From assembly GCA_964389685.1 (NCBI GenBank), contig CAYMFM010000027.1, positions 1 through 45,716 on the forward strand: a DNA stretch of 45,716 nt, given 5' to 3'. Under the pieces are notes generated by a model that was not told the DNA's origin, did not search any database, and was given only the letters and a program-made list of their open reading frames with translations. The stretch is from G020353115 sp964389685. Its GTDB lineage: Bacteria; Bacteroidota; Bacteroidia; Bacteroidales; VadinHA17. Positions 35,029-42,990 of the stretch are shown here, piece by piece (position 1 is the first letter of the stretch; every line of letters starts with the position of its first letter). The position numbers and the translations under genes were made by a program.

Positions 35029-35973
35029 GCTTTAAACCTTTTTAAGAGCTACCAACGTTTTGCTCCCATGGAGCAATTTTGTATCAGGGAAAATGATCTT
35101 TTTCTACCAACGTTTTGCTCCTGCCTGCCGGCAGGCAAGCCTACGGAGCAATTTTGTATTAGGGAAAATGACCTTTTTCTACCAACGTTTTGCTCCTGCC
35201 TATCGGTAGGCAAGCCTGCAGAGCGAGGATTCGTGCACCGGAAATGATTCATCATTCTATTCGCTCCAGGGGCCGTGCCTGCCGGCAGTGTATTTCTTCA
35301 GTATTTAGGTGACGGTTTTTTCTGTATTCCGGAAGGTCTATGACATGATATCAAGGTGATATTTTTAAATATTCTGGAGTAGCCCTTGAAGAGAATCCCA
35401 ACGGGATTCAATAATAAATAGCCCGGTACAAGCCCTGACGATTCAGTCAGGGCGTAGTGCCGGGTATAATGATGGTAATAAATCGCAACCCTGAAGGGGT
35501 TGAATATTAAAGAGTTGATGCTTCCAATTCAACCCCTTTAGGGTTGAAAATAATCGATTACTTTGTACCACCGGTTCACACCGGTGGTTATTCATTATTC
35601 TACCCCTGCTGGGGTAAATCTTTATAGCTAAGAACTATATTCGACAAAAGAATCTGGAATAATATTTCCCATAATATGATTATATGCTATTTTGTTGCCG
35701 AAATTGTGAAGTATTACACGGCAGGCAGGAGCGAAACATTGGTAAGGATTAAAAAAAGCGGGCCAACCCCGATGCAATACAAATAAACACCTTTTCATAG
35801 ACCGCAATTGCCAAACGCCAAATAGAAAAAACCTCAACCCACCAGGCGTTATGCTCCGTATCACAGCTGATTATTTATATTCAGTCTAAATTAACTTAAA
35901 ATGTTATTAAACATACTCAGGGGGGGGTAACCTTTTTGCCTTTTTCAGAATTATATAACAAAGGGAAGTGAAA
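35029..35973. other. Long intergenic region of hairpins and 55-bp direct repeats
   Basis: Three copies of a roughly 55-base unit start at 35049, 35104 and 35179 (CTACCAACGTTTTGCTCC), the last partial. Then come a half-module at 35276-35287 and stacked hairpins at 35394-35616: AATCCC/GGGATT, GCCCGG with inner GCCCTGAC/GTCAGGGC, CAACCC..GGGGTTGAAT with its inverted copy, ACCACCGG/CCGGTGGT, and TACCCC/GGGGTA. From about 35640 to 35960 I see only AT-rich sequence with no supported gene. Confidence 0.75.
35049..35226. repeat. Three tandem copies of a 55-bp unit, two carrying a 20-bp palindromic insert
   Basis: Unit starts are 35049, 35104 and 35179. Spacing is 55 bases from copy 1 to 2 and 75 from copy 2 to 3, because copy 2 carries TGCCTGCCGGCAGGCAAGCC (35122-35141) inside its GCTCC..GGAGC hairpin. 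Copy 3 carries TGCCTATCGGTAGGCAAGCC (35197-35216) at the same place. Confidence 0.85.
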
Positions 35974-36339
35974 ATGGAAATCGATCCGCAACCGGAAGGT
36001 GGATTAAAAGATAAGATTTCATGTTTTTCCAAAGACAAAGTCCTGTTTTTATACCACAGGGATATTATCTATATTGCTGCAGAGGGTAGTTATTCAAGGG
36101 TATTTTGCAAAAACAAACCACCGGTTACCGTTTCAAGATCAATGGGCTCAATACTAAAAGAATTGCCTGAAAATCAATTCATAAGATGCCATCGATCCTA
36201 TGTTATCAATGTGGAAGAAATGGTAGAGATAGATACAGGTAACAACAAGATAGTGATGAGTAATAACGATATTGTCCCGATATCGTCGAGAAAACATCGT
36301 TCATTTTTAAGCAAGTTTAGAATTTGGTGCATTTTTTGA
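35974..36339 (+). CDS. LytTR-family DNA-binding regulator without receiver domain
   Basis: Predicted 121 residues from the ATG at 35974; a GTG two codons upstream is an alternative, but AAGGGAAG at 35961-35968 is well spaced for the ATG. The whole protein is one LytTR domain: DIIYIAAEGSYSRVFCKN, VSRSMGSILKELPENQFIRCHRSYVINVEEM and VPISSRKHRSFLSKF. These proteins bind direct-repeat operators, usually downstream of a histidine kinase, but here there is no receiver. It lies 61 bases before the efflux adaptor gene, so it probably regulates that operon. Confidence 0.9.
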   Translation: MEIDPQPEGGLKDKISCFSKDKVLFLYHRDIIYIAAEGSYSRVFCKNKPPVTVSRSMGSILKELPENQFIRCHRSYVINVEEMVEIDTGNNKIVMSNNDIVPISSRKHRSFLSKFRIWCIF

Positions 36340-36400
36340 TGTTTCCTTTTCAATGCATTATCTTTATAATAAGGTTTTTATACTTTACACTCATTCATTT

Positions 36401-37510
36401 ATGTGGTTACCGGTAAATACTCAGCAAGAAACCGGAAAGCAGTTAATAAAATTTCTGTTTTTCCTGTGTTTTATTCCAATAATTTGGGGTTGCAATTCAC
36501 AAAAAGGAAGTGATATCGGAGAGATTGAAAAGCAAGCCTATACTGACGATGGAAATCCCGTAGATATCATTGTACTGGAAGATAAAGATTTCAAAGAAGA
36601 ACTGGTTAGCAACGGAAAGCTCAAAGCGCTTCGGAAAAGCGTGCTTACTTTCAAAATCAGCGGAGAGCTGGAATACCTCGCCGTCAGGAACGGAGAGTTT
36701 ATAAAGGAAGGGCAGGTCATCGCCCGGTTTCAGCAATTCGAGGTACGGCAGGAGCTTGAAAAAGCGCAAATACAGTTTGAGCAGGCTTCGATAGAGATGA
36801 AAGACGAACTGTTAATGAAAGGATACACATCCGGCGATTTATCCGGCATACCCGAAGAGGTCATTAAAACGGCAGCTATCCGTACAGGTCTGACAACTGC
36901 TGAAAACCAGCTTAAAACAGCGCAGTATAATCTTGATGCAACGGTTCTCAAAGCTCCTTTCCCGGGGAAAATAGCAAACCTGAGATACAAGGTTTTTGAA
37001 CAGGTACCACAGGGAGATGATTTCTGCCTGTTGATCGATGATTCGGTCTTCGAGGTCGAATTTTCCGTTCTTGAAACCGAATTGCAGGAGGTTCGTATCG
37101 GGAAAGAAGTAAAGATCGTTCCTTTTGCTGTTGATACGCAGGTTATAGGACGGGTATCGGAGAAAAATCCTGTGGTTGAAGAGACGGGATTGATCAGGAT
37201 CAAGGCCCTTATTAAAAATCCCGGTTTCCTGATCGAAGGAATGAACGTAAAAGTATTGGTGGAAAGTGTGGTTCCAGGTCAGCTCGTTGTTCCTAAAGCG
37301 GCCGTTGTCCTGAGACAAAACCAGGAAGTGTTGTTTAAATATACGGGTGGTCTGGCATTCTGGACATATGTGCAAACAATTCATGAGAATAGTGACTCCT
37401 ATGCGGTTCGGGCCCAACCTGACAAAGGCGGCACCCTCCAGGCCGGCGATACGGTTATTATCTCCGGTAACCTGAACCTGGCACATGAATCGAACGTTGT
37501 TATAAAATAG
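36401..37510 (+). CDS. RND efflux periplasmic adaptor lipoprotein (HlyD/AcrA type)
   Basis: Predicted 369 residues from the ATG at 36401; an ATG at 36353 would add sixteen residues. The N-terminus ends in a lipoprotein signal (FLFFLCFIPIIWGC), so it is anchored in a membrane facing the periplasm. The core shows the biotinyl-lipoyl half-motifs (GELEYLAVRNGEFIKEGQVIARF and LKAPFPGKIANLRYKVFEQV) around a coiled-coil hairpin (about 125-190), then a beta-barrel domain. It would link the RND pump encoded at 38243 to an outer-membrane channel not found here. The stop codon abuts a 9-bp array. Confidence 0.88.
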   Translation: MWLPVNTQQETGKQLIKFLFFLCFIPIIWGCNSQKGSDIGEIEKQAYTDDGNPVDIIVLEDKDFKEELVSNGKLKALRKSVLTFKISGELEYLAVRNGEFIKEGQVIARFQQFEVRQELEKAQIQFEQASIEMKDELLMKGYTSGDLSGIPEEVIKTAAIRTGLTTAENQLKTAQYNLDATVLKAPFPGKIANLRYKVFEQVPQGDDFCLLIDDSVFEVEFSVLETELQEVRIGKEVKIVPFAVDTQVIGRVSEKNPVVEETGLIRIKALIKNPGFLIEGMNVKVLVESVVPGQLVVPKAAVVLRQNQEVLFKYTGGLAFWTYVQTIHENSDSYAVRAQPDKGGTLQAGDTVIISGNLNLAHESNVVIK

Positions 37511-37627
37511 TTGTTCCTGTTGTTCCTGTTGTTCCTGTTGTTCCTGTTGTTCCTTTAGTTCCTGTTGTTCCTTTAGTTCCTGTTGTTCCTTTGGTTCCTG
37601 TGGTTTCTATTGTTCATTTAGTTCTTG
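37511..37627. repeat. 9-bp-period array, left flank of cassette 2
   Basis: Thirteen consecutive 9-base units with no indels. The first copies are TTGTTCCTG, then variants such as TAGTTCCTG, TTGTTCCTT, TGGTTCCTG and TGGTTTCTA. It starts on the base after the adaptor stop codon. Confidence 0.9.
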
Positions 37628-37675
37628 AGTTCTGTCATTTTTCAGGAAAATTATTATTTAATTAAAAATGAAAAT

Positions 37676-38068
37676 ATGTCTACGGTAAAACGATTTGAGG
37701 ACCTGGAGATTTGGCAGCTTGCCAGGCAGTTGAGTATTGATATTTTCGAGCTTACATTAAAGGAAAAGTTTTCAAAAGATTTTAGCCTGAAAGACCAAAT
37801 CAGAAGTTCCAGTGGCTCGGTTATGGATAATATTGCAGAAGGATTCGAACGTGGAGGGAATAAAGAATTTCGAAACTTTTTGTCGATTGCAAAAGGGTCA
37901 TGCGGAGAAACCAGGTCTCAGCTTTATCGTGCATTCGATCGAAATTATATCTCTCAAAATGAACTTGATGAATTTTCAGAAAAAACAATAGTTTTGGGCA
38001 GAAAAATAAACAACATGATGGAGTATCTTTCCAAATCAGAATTCAAAGGAATTAAATTCAAACAATAG
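37676..38068 (+). CDS. Four-helix-bundle protein, 23S rRNA IVS-protein family (cassette 2)
   Basis: Predicted 130 residues from the ATG at 37676 (MSTVKRFEDLEIWQLARQL), the usual start of this family; upstream in-frame starts run into the repeat. Hallmarks are FSLKDQIRSSSGSVMDNIAEGFERGGNKEFRNFLSIAKGSCGETRSQLYRAFDRNYIS. It is all helical and likely oligomeric, and the biochemical role is unknown. It lies between the RND adaptor and pump genes in the same orientation, enclosed by inverted 9-bp arrays. It is a different subfamily from the protein at 20608: this one has the FEDLEIWQ/EGFERG signatures, and that one has LNYGEAQSAES. Confidence 0.92.
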   Translation: MSTVKRFEDLEIWQLARQLSIDIFELTLKEKFSKDFSLKDQIRSSSGSVMDNIAEGFERGGNKEFRNFLSIAKGSCGETRSQLYRAFDRNYISQNELDEFSEKTIVLGRKINNMMEYLSKSEFKGIKFKQ

Positions 38069-38116
38069 AAACCACATAAACTACAGAAACCACAGGAACA
38101 ATATAAACAAAATAAA
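38063..38116. repeat. 9-bp-period array, right flank of cassette 2, inverted
   Basis: Six 9-base units (CAATAGAAA, CCACATAAA, CTACAGAAA, CCACAGGAA, CAATATAAA, CAAAATAAA). On the minus strand they include TTCCTGTGG and TTTCTATTG, both also present in the left array. The array begins inside the gene's last codons and supplies its TAG stop. Confidence 0.85.
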
Positions 38117-38153
38117 CATTTATACCCTGAAACAATTGAAACTTATCCCATTA

Positions 38154-38185
38154 GGATGCCTGCCCGCGGCAGGCGGGCCTACGGC
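38154..38185. repeat. Palindromic module, outer right end of cassette 2
   Basis: GGATGCCTGCC, CGC, GGCAGGC and then GGGCCTACGGC: a GC-rich hairpin of the same family as the modules at 20549, 21010 and 35122. Confidence 0.8.
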
Positions 38186-38242
38186 AAAACGTAATACATA
38201 ATTTCCCGTAAGGGATCAACAAACTGATTAACTAACCGGAAT

Positions 38243-41200
38243 ATGGTCAAATTCCTTATCAGACGCCCGATTGCTGTTACCATGACCTTTATCGCCATCC
38301 TGGTACTTGGTATTGTGGCTGCCACACGAATACCGGTTTCCCTTATGCCGGATATCGATATTCCGGAAATCACGGTACAGGTCGGCGCCGGAAATACTTC
38401 CACCAGGGAACTGGAAAATACAGTGGTTAAACTCCTCCGCAACCAGTTGCTGCAGGTTGCCCACCTGGCTGATATTAAAAGCGAAACCCGTGGCGGTAAT
38501 GGATTGATCTGGCTGGATTTTGAATACGGTACGGATGTAGACCGCGCATTTGTTGAGGTGAACGAAAAGATCGACCGTGCAATGAACCGGTTACCCCGTC
38601 ATATTGAACGTCCCAGGGTGATCAAAGCCAGCGCAACGGATATACCGGTATTTTACCTGAACCTTACAATTAAAGGAGAGCAGGTTGAACAAATCAACCA
38701 TGAAGAGCATAAAGTTGTATCTCAGAGTTTTATTGATTTAAGCGATTTCGCAGGACAGGTTATCCGGAAGCGAATCGAGCAGTTGCCCGAAGTGGCAATG
38801 ACGGATATCAGCGGACAGGTGTTCCCGGAATTACTGGTCGTACCGGATATGAATAAGATCGATGCACTGGGTATTGACCTTGCCCGAATAGAACAGGCTA
38901 TAAGAGAGAATAATATAAACCTGGGTAATTTGCTGATCCGGGACGGACAATATCAGTACAACATCCGGTTTGAGTCCACCCTGAAAAACAAGAACGATAT
39001 TGAAAGTATCTTTCTCAGAATTGAAGACCGGTTATTTCAGTTGAAAGATCTGGCTGAGGTATTTGAACAAACAAAAGATCGCAGGGGACTTGTAACTTCG
39101 GACGGACAGTATGCAGTTACAATGGCGGTCATCAAACAATCGGATGCACGGATGTTTGATTTGAAGAAAAAACTGAATGAGCTGGTGGACCATTTTCGGG
39201 AAGATTATCCTCAAATTGATTTTAAAGTGATCAGGGACCAGACTCAATTGCTGAATTATTCCATATCAAATCTCGGTCAGAGTCTGTTCCTGGGAGCAAC
39301 GCTGGCTTTCCTTGTCATGTTTTTTTTCCTGAGAGACTTCAAATCACCGGTCCTTATCGGGATCACCATCCCGACAGCCCTCGTTATTTCACTTCTGTTT
39401 TTCCATCTTGCCGGAGTTTCAATTAATATTATTTCATTGTCCGGCCTGATCCTGTGTGTGGGGATGATGGTTGATAACTCGATCATTGTGATCGATAACA
39501 TCACCCAGCACCGTGAACGAAACAGTCAGCTTCCCGTTGCGTGTATTAACGGAACGAATGAAGTATTCCGGCCGATGCTCAGTTCCGTGCTGACGACCTG
39601 TGCTGTCTTTATCCCCCTGATCTTCATTAGCGGAATGGCCGGGGCATTGTTTTTTGACCAGGCCATTGCCATCTCAATCGGGCTTATTGTTTCCCTGTTG
39701 GTGTCCATTACATTGTTGCCCGTATATTACCGGCTTTTTTACCTTGGAAAAGGTCGACCTTTGAGTAAGAATATTCTGTTAAAGACCAATACACTGGATT
39801 ATAGTGCCCTGTATGAGAAGGGATTCCGGATGACTATGAAGAACCAGGGATGGGCATGGCTGATATTACTGCTAATGATGGCCGGGCTCATTTTCTTATA
39901 TACTACTCTGCCAAAGGACAGGCTCCCCCCGGTTGTAAAGGATGAAATAATGGTCCGGATCGACTGGAATGAGCGCATTCATATTGACGAGAACAACCGG
40001 AGGATCGAAGAACTGGTTGCTACGTTCCGGAATTTTATTGATCAGAATACCTGCCTGATTGGAGAACAGCAGTTCCTGTTGGACTACAGCGCAGGGGCCT
40101 CTTCATCGGAAGCCGTAATTTACCTCAAGGCCCAATCCGCGGCAGATCTTATATCTGCTCAAACAGCAATCAATGATTTCATGCGAAACAGGTATTCTCT
40201 TGCCCTGTACAGTTTTGAGGAGGCGGGAAATGTTTTTAACCTCCTGTTTTCTGATCCGGAACCTCCGCTTATGGCCCGTTTGCGGCCGACTGCGGATTTC
40301 GGACCGGAGTATAATACATTTTTAAAAAATGAGATGGACAATCTCAGTCGCAGACTCACTGACTGGAAAGTGCCGCCGGTCATGTGGCAGGAACATCTTG
40401 TCCTGACAACCGATCCTGTGAAACTGATGACTTACGATGTTACTTTTGATGCGGTTTACCGTAAGCTGAAAAGCGCTTTGAGTGAGAACGAGATATTGTT
40501 AATTACTTCAAGCCGGAATTTTGTGCCGGTGATCCTGGGTGACCAGCCAGGACTGATAAGGGATATTATTGCCCGGACCCAGGTGGTGAACAGCAAAGGT
40601 GATTTTATACCCTTGCGTAATCTGCTGCAGGAAGACAGGGATTATGACCTGAAAACCATCACAGCCGGACAGGAAGGGGAGTATTATCCGGTACCGTTTA
40701 CAATCGGGGAAGATGAGGCAGAGGGACTCATGACATTGCTACGTGGTAGCCTGGCGGTTGACGGTCATTTTGAGGCGGATTTCAGCGGTACGATCTTTTC
40801 CGGACGCCGGCTGATCCGTGAACTGGCAATCATACTGGCCATATCACTCTTCCTGCTATATTTTATTCTGGCAGCACAGTTCGAATCCCTGACATTGCCT
40901 CTGATCGTATTGATTGAAGTGCCGATCGATATATTCGGGGTTTTCCTGTTCCTGAAGCTGTTCGGTGCCGGCATTAACCTCATGTCACTCATCGGGATCA
41001 TTGTGATGAGCGGGATCATCATCAACGATTCGATCCTTAAGATCGATACGATCAACCGGCTTCGCAAGGAAGGTTTTTCGCTGTTAAGGGCATTGGCCGA
41101 AGGAGGGAAGCGCAGGTTCAAACCGATCATCATGACCAGCCTGACAACCATCCTGGCTTTGCTTCCTTTTCTATTTTTTAAAGGTTTGGGAGCCGATCTC

Positions 41201-41323
41201 CAGAAACCATTGGCACTGGCCGTGATCGGCGGAATGACGGTGGGAACGGTTGTAAGTCTCTACTATATCCCGCTGTTTTATTATTACCTTGAAAGAAGAA
41301 AAGAATTTCGGATTTCGAACTGA
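38243..41323 (+). CDS. RND-family efflux pump, inner-membrane permease
   Basis: Predicted 1026 residues, full length for an AcrB/MdtB-like trimeric pump. It has an N-terminal helix (MVKFLIRRPIAVTMTFIAILVLG), a porter domain (GGNGLIWLDFEYGTDVDRAFVEVNEKIDRAMNRLP), a helix bundle with the proton-relay motif GMMVDNSIIVIDN (D411 followed by N412, one Asp where AcrB has two), a second porter domain, and a second helix bundle with GIIVMSGIIINDSI. It pumps substrates (drugs, bile-type lipids or metals) out of the periplasm with the adaptor at 36401. The substrate class is not evident. The stop codon lies in a GAACTGA array. Confidence 0.92.
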   Translation: MVKFLIRRPIAVTMTFIAILVLGIVAATRIPVSLMPDIDIPEITVQVGAGNTSTRELENTVVKLLRNQLLQVAHLADIKSETRGGNGLIWLDFEYGTDVDRAFVEVNEKIDRAMNRLPRHIERPRVIKASATDIPVFYLNLTIKGEQVEQINHEEHKVVSQSFIDLSDFAGQVIRKRIEQLPEVAMTDISGQVFPELLVVPDMNKIDALGIDLARIEQAIRENNINLGNLLIRDGQYQYNIRFESTLKNKNDIESIFLRIEDRLFQLKDLAEVFEQTKDRRGLVTSDGQYAVTMAVIKQSDARMFDLKKKLNELVDHFREDYPQIDFKVIRDQTQLLNYSISNLGQSLFLGATLAFLVMFFFLRDFKSPVLIGITIPTALVISLLFFHLAGVSINIISLSGLILCVGMMVDNSIIVIDNITQHRERNSQLPVACINGTNEVFRPMLSSVLTTCAVFIPLIFISGMAGALFFDQAIAISIGLIVSLLVSITLLPVYYRLFYLGKGRPLSKNILLKTNTLDYSALYEKGFRMTMKNQGWAWLILLLMMAGLIFLYTTLPKDRLPPVVKDEIMVRIDWNERIHIDENNRRIEELVATFRNFIDQNTCLIGEQQFLLDYSAGASSSEAVIYLKAQSAADLISAQTAINDFMRNRYSLALYSFEEAGNVFNLLFSDPEPPLMARLRPTADFGPEYNTFLKNEMDNLSRRLTDWKVPPVMWQEHLVLTTDPVKLMTYDVTFDAVYRKLKSALSENEILLITSSRNFVPVILGDQPGLIRDIIARTQVVNSKGDFIPLRNLLQEDRDYDLKTITAGQEGEYYPVPFTIGEDEAEGLMTLLRGSLAVDGHFEADFSGTIFSGRRLIRELAIILAISLFLLYFILAAQFESLTLPLIVLIEVPIDIFGVFLFLKLFGAGINLMSLIGIIVMSGIIINDSILKIDTINRLRKEGFSLLRALAEGGKRRFKPIIMTSLTTILALLPFLFFKGLGADLQKPLALAVIGGMTVGTVVSLYYIPLFYYYLERRKEFRISN

Positions 41324-41411
41324 GAACTGAGAACCGTCCCGAAGGGATGACTAAAGCAGAGAGCAAGGGGAATGATGAATGATGAATGATGAGGGATGAT
41401 GGATGAGGAAT
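41317..41411. repeat. Two 7-bp-period arrays after the RND pump gene
   Basis: GAACTGA, GAACTGA and GAACCGT (41317-41337) overlap the pump stop codon. Then GAATGAT three times, GAGGGAT, GATGGAT and GAGGAAT (41370-41411) follow. Confidence 0.85.
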
Positions 41412-41760
41412 TTCGTCTGACCACTAGGCGAGGGAATGTGTGATAGCAAGTTGGTCTGACGAATAAGGACTGAGAAGAAGGGGCACGGGGAAGGCTTGCC
41501 ACATGACCGGGAACTGAAAACCACAGTGAAATAGGCTCCTTACCTGATGAAATGTGCACGTACCTGATGTATCATCCCGACACAGTCATTCTTCCTTGCT
41601 GGGCAAACAGGGTAATCGTCGCATTTCACGTGGTAAACCGGGAACTGAAAACAGAAAACGCAGAACCGTCCCGAAGGTAGTATAGTCATGCCTAATGCAG
41701 ATGCCTATTGTTAAATTGTCAAATTGTTGAAATAAAATCACTTACCTGAACTTTGAGATC
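41412..41760. other. Intergenic region with inverted and direct repeats
   Basis: TTCGTCTGACCA (41412-41423) and TTGGTCTGACGAA (41451-41463) form a loose inverted pair. ACCGGGAACTGAAAAC occurs at 41506-41521 and 41637-41652. AGAACCGTCCCGAAGG occurs at 41330-41345 and 41662-41677. An 8-bp array (ATTGTTAA, ATTGTCAA, ATTGTTGA) lies at 41707-41730. No gene is supported. Confidence 0.8.
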
Positions 41761-42990
41761 ATGATAAGAACTGGAATTTTTATTTTAATTATCATACTTG
41801 TCTCTTGTAAAGGCAAAGAATCCGGCAAGCATAATTTGAATTTAACAGAATTAGCTATTGAAGAAGTATCAATAAATCCATTGAATTCAGAGAGAGTCAG
41901 GTATTCAGACATATTTCATCCTCCCCGCATTATACAGCTTGAAACCGGTGATCCGGAGACACTTATAGGAACACCCTCAGAGGTATTCATTACCAGAGAC
42001 CGCATATACATCAGATCAGAGACGTCTATTTTTATTTTTAGTATTCATGGGAAGTTATTGAAAAGAATCAATTTCAAAGGTTCCGGGCCAGGAGAGGCAA
42101 CGAGGAGTACTATGTTCATTTTGCAGGATGAAAAATACCTGGATATATTATCCAATGACAGGAAGAGAATAATCAGGTATACCTGTGATGGGGAGTTTGT
42201 AGCTGAATGGCCATTGCCCTATAACGGAATTTCAGCTGTCATTTTACCAAATGAAAATATCCTGTTATATAATCCCGAAATAGTAGCTTCTAAAAATAAT
42301 CAAGTCATTAAAAGCATGGTTTTAGAAATAAACAAGTCTGGAGATCTTATAAACCATTATGTACCAAGAGAGGAAGGTTCAGATCGATTTTATCGAATTT
42401 TCGGTCAGGATTTCTATTACAACTTCGAAGGAGCTTTGCTTTTCAAATTTATGAATTATGATACAATATATGAATACAGAAATGATCAGCTTCTACCCCG
42501 AATACATATTGATTTTGGGCCGGCAGGAATTCCATCGGCCAGTTATCATGACCAAAATTTCCTAAAGGATTTTTACAATATAGTCAAAGAAAAAGGTTAC
42601 GCATGTTCAGTCGGCAGTTTTAAGGAAACCATTCAGCATTACACCTTTCAATTTCTCTTTGGAGAGAACTGGGAAACTCACCTGGCGATTTATAACAAAA
42701 AAACCGGAAATGGAAAATCAATCAGCCATTTAATGAATGATTATTTCGGTGAAAAGGAATTCCATCCGGTTCAAATGTCTGATATTCCGAAATCCAACAC
42801 TTCCAATGAAGTTGCTTTCCTTCTGCAGCCATATATTCTGATACAATTCTATAATGAAAATAAACAACATTTCTCAAAGGAAGAGCTAATAAAACTTGGG
42901 ATTGATCCGGATGAATTGTTATCCTTATTGGATAGTTTGGAAGAAACGGATAATCCAGTAATAACTATATACAAAATCAAACTTAAATAA
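41761..42990 (+). CDS. 6-bladed beta-propeller lipoprotein
   Basis: Predicted 409 residues. The lipoprotein signal MIRTGIFILIIILVSC places the lipidated Cys at 16. The rest shows repeated beta-strand blade patterns typical of Bacteroidota 6-bladed propeller lipoproteins: FITRDRIYIRSETSIFIFSIHGKLLKRINFKGSGPGEATRST (about 77-118), then DILSNDRKRIIRYTCDGEFVAEW. Such proteins sit on the cell envelope and are commonly found next to small secreted peptides, as here. The molecular role is unknown. The gene is more AT-rich than the housekeeping genes in the window. Confidence 0.82.
   Translation: MIRTGIFILIIILVSCKGKESGKHNLNLTELAIEEVSINPLNSERVRYSDIFHPPRIIQLETGDPETLIGTPSEVFITRDRIYIRSETSIFIFSIHGKLLKRINFKGSGPGEATRSTMFILQDEKYLDILSNDRKRIIRYTCDGEFVAEWPLPYNGISAVILPNENILLYNPEIVASKNNQVIKSMVLEINKSGDLINHYVPREEGSDRFYRIFGQDFYYNFEGALLFKFMNYDTIYEYRNDQLLPRIHIDFGPAGIPSASYHDQNFLKDFYNIVKEKGYACSVGSFKETIQHYTFQFLFGENWETHLAIYNKKTGNGKSISHLMNDYFGEKEFHPVQMSDIPKSNTSNEVAFLLQPYILIQFYNENKQHFSKEELIKLGIDPDELLSLLDSLEETDNPVITIYKIKLK

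Noticed and set aside
35838..35856. GGCGTTATG reminiscent of the end of an integron attC site
   Set aside because: I could not find the matching second half with proper spacing, nor an integrase or cassette array.
35628..35864. 78-codon minus-strand frame in the spacer before the LytTR gene
   Set aside because: It overlaps hairpin repeats, has no recognisable domain and unusual composition; most likely a chance frame.
37511..37627. 9-bp array as a CRISPR or as part of a coding sequence
   Set aside because: There are no spacers, the units are only 9 bases, and the open frame through it has no protein-like features.
20608..38068. Diversity-generating retroelement, because four-helix-bundle proteins are related to Avd
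   Set aside because: No reverse transcriptase, template/variable repeat pair or C-type lectin target gene was seen in the window.
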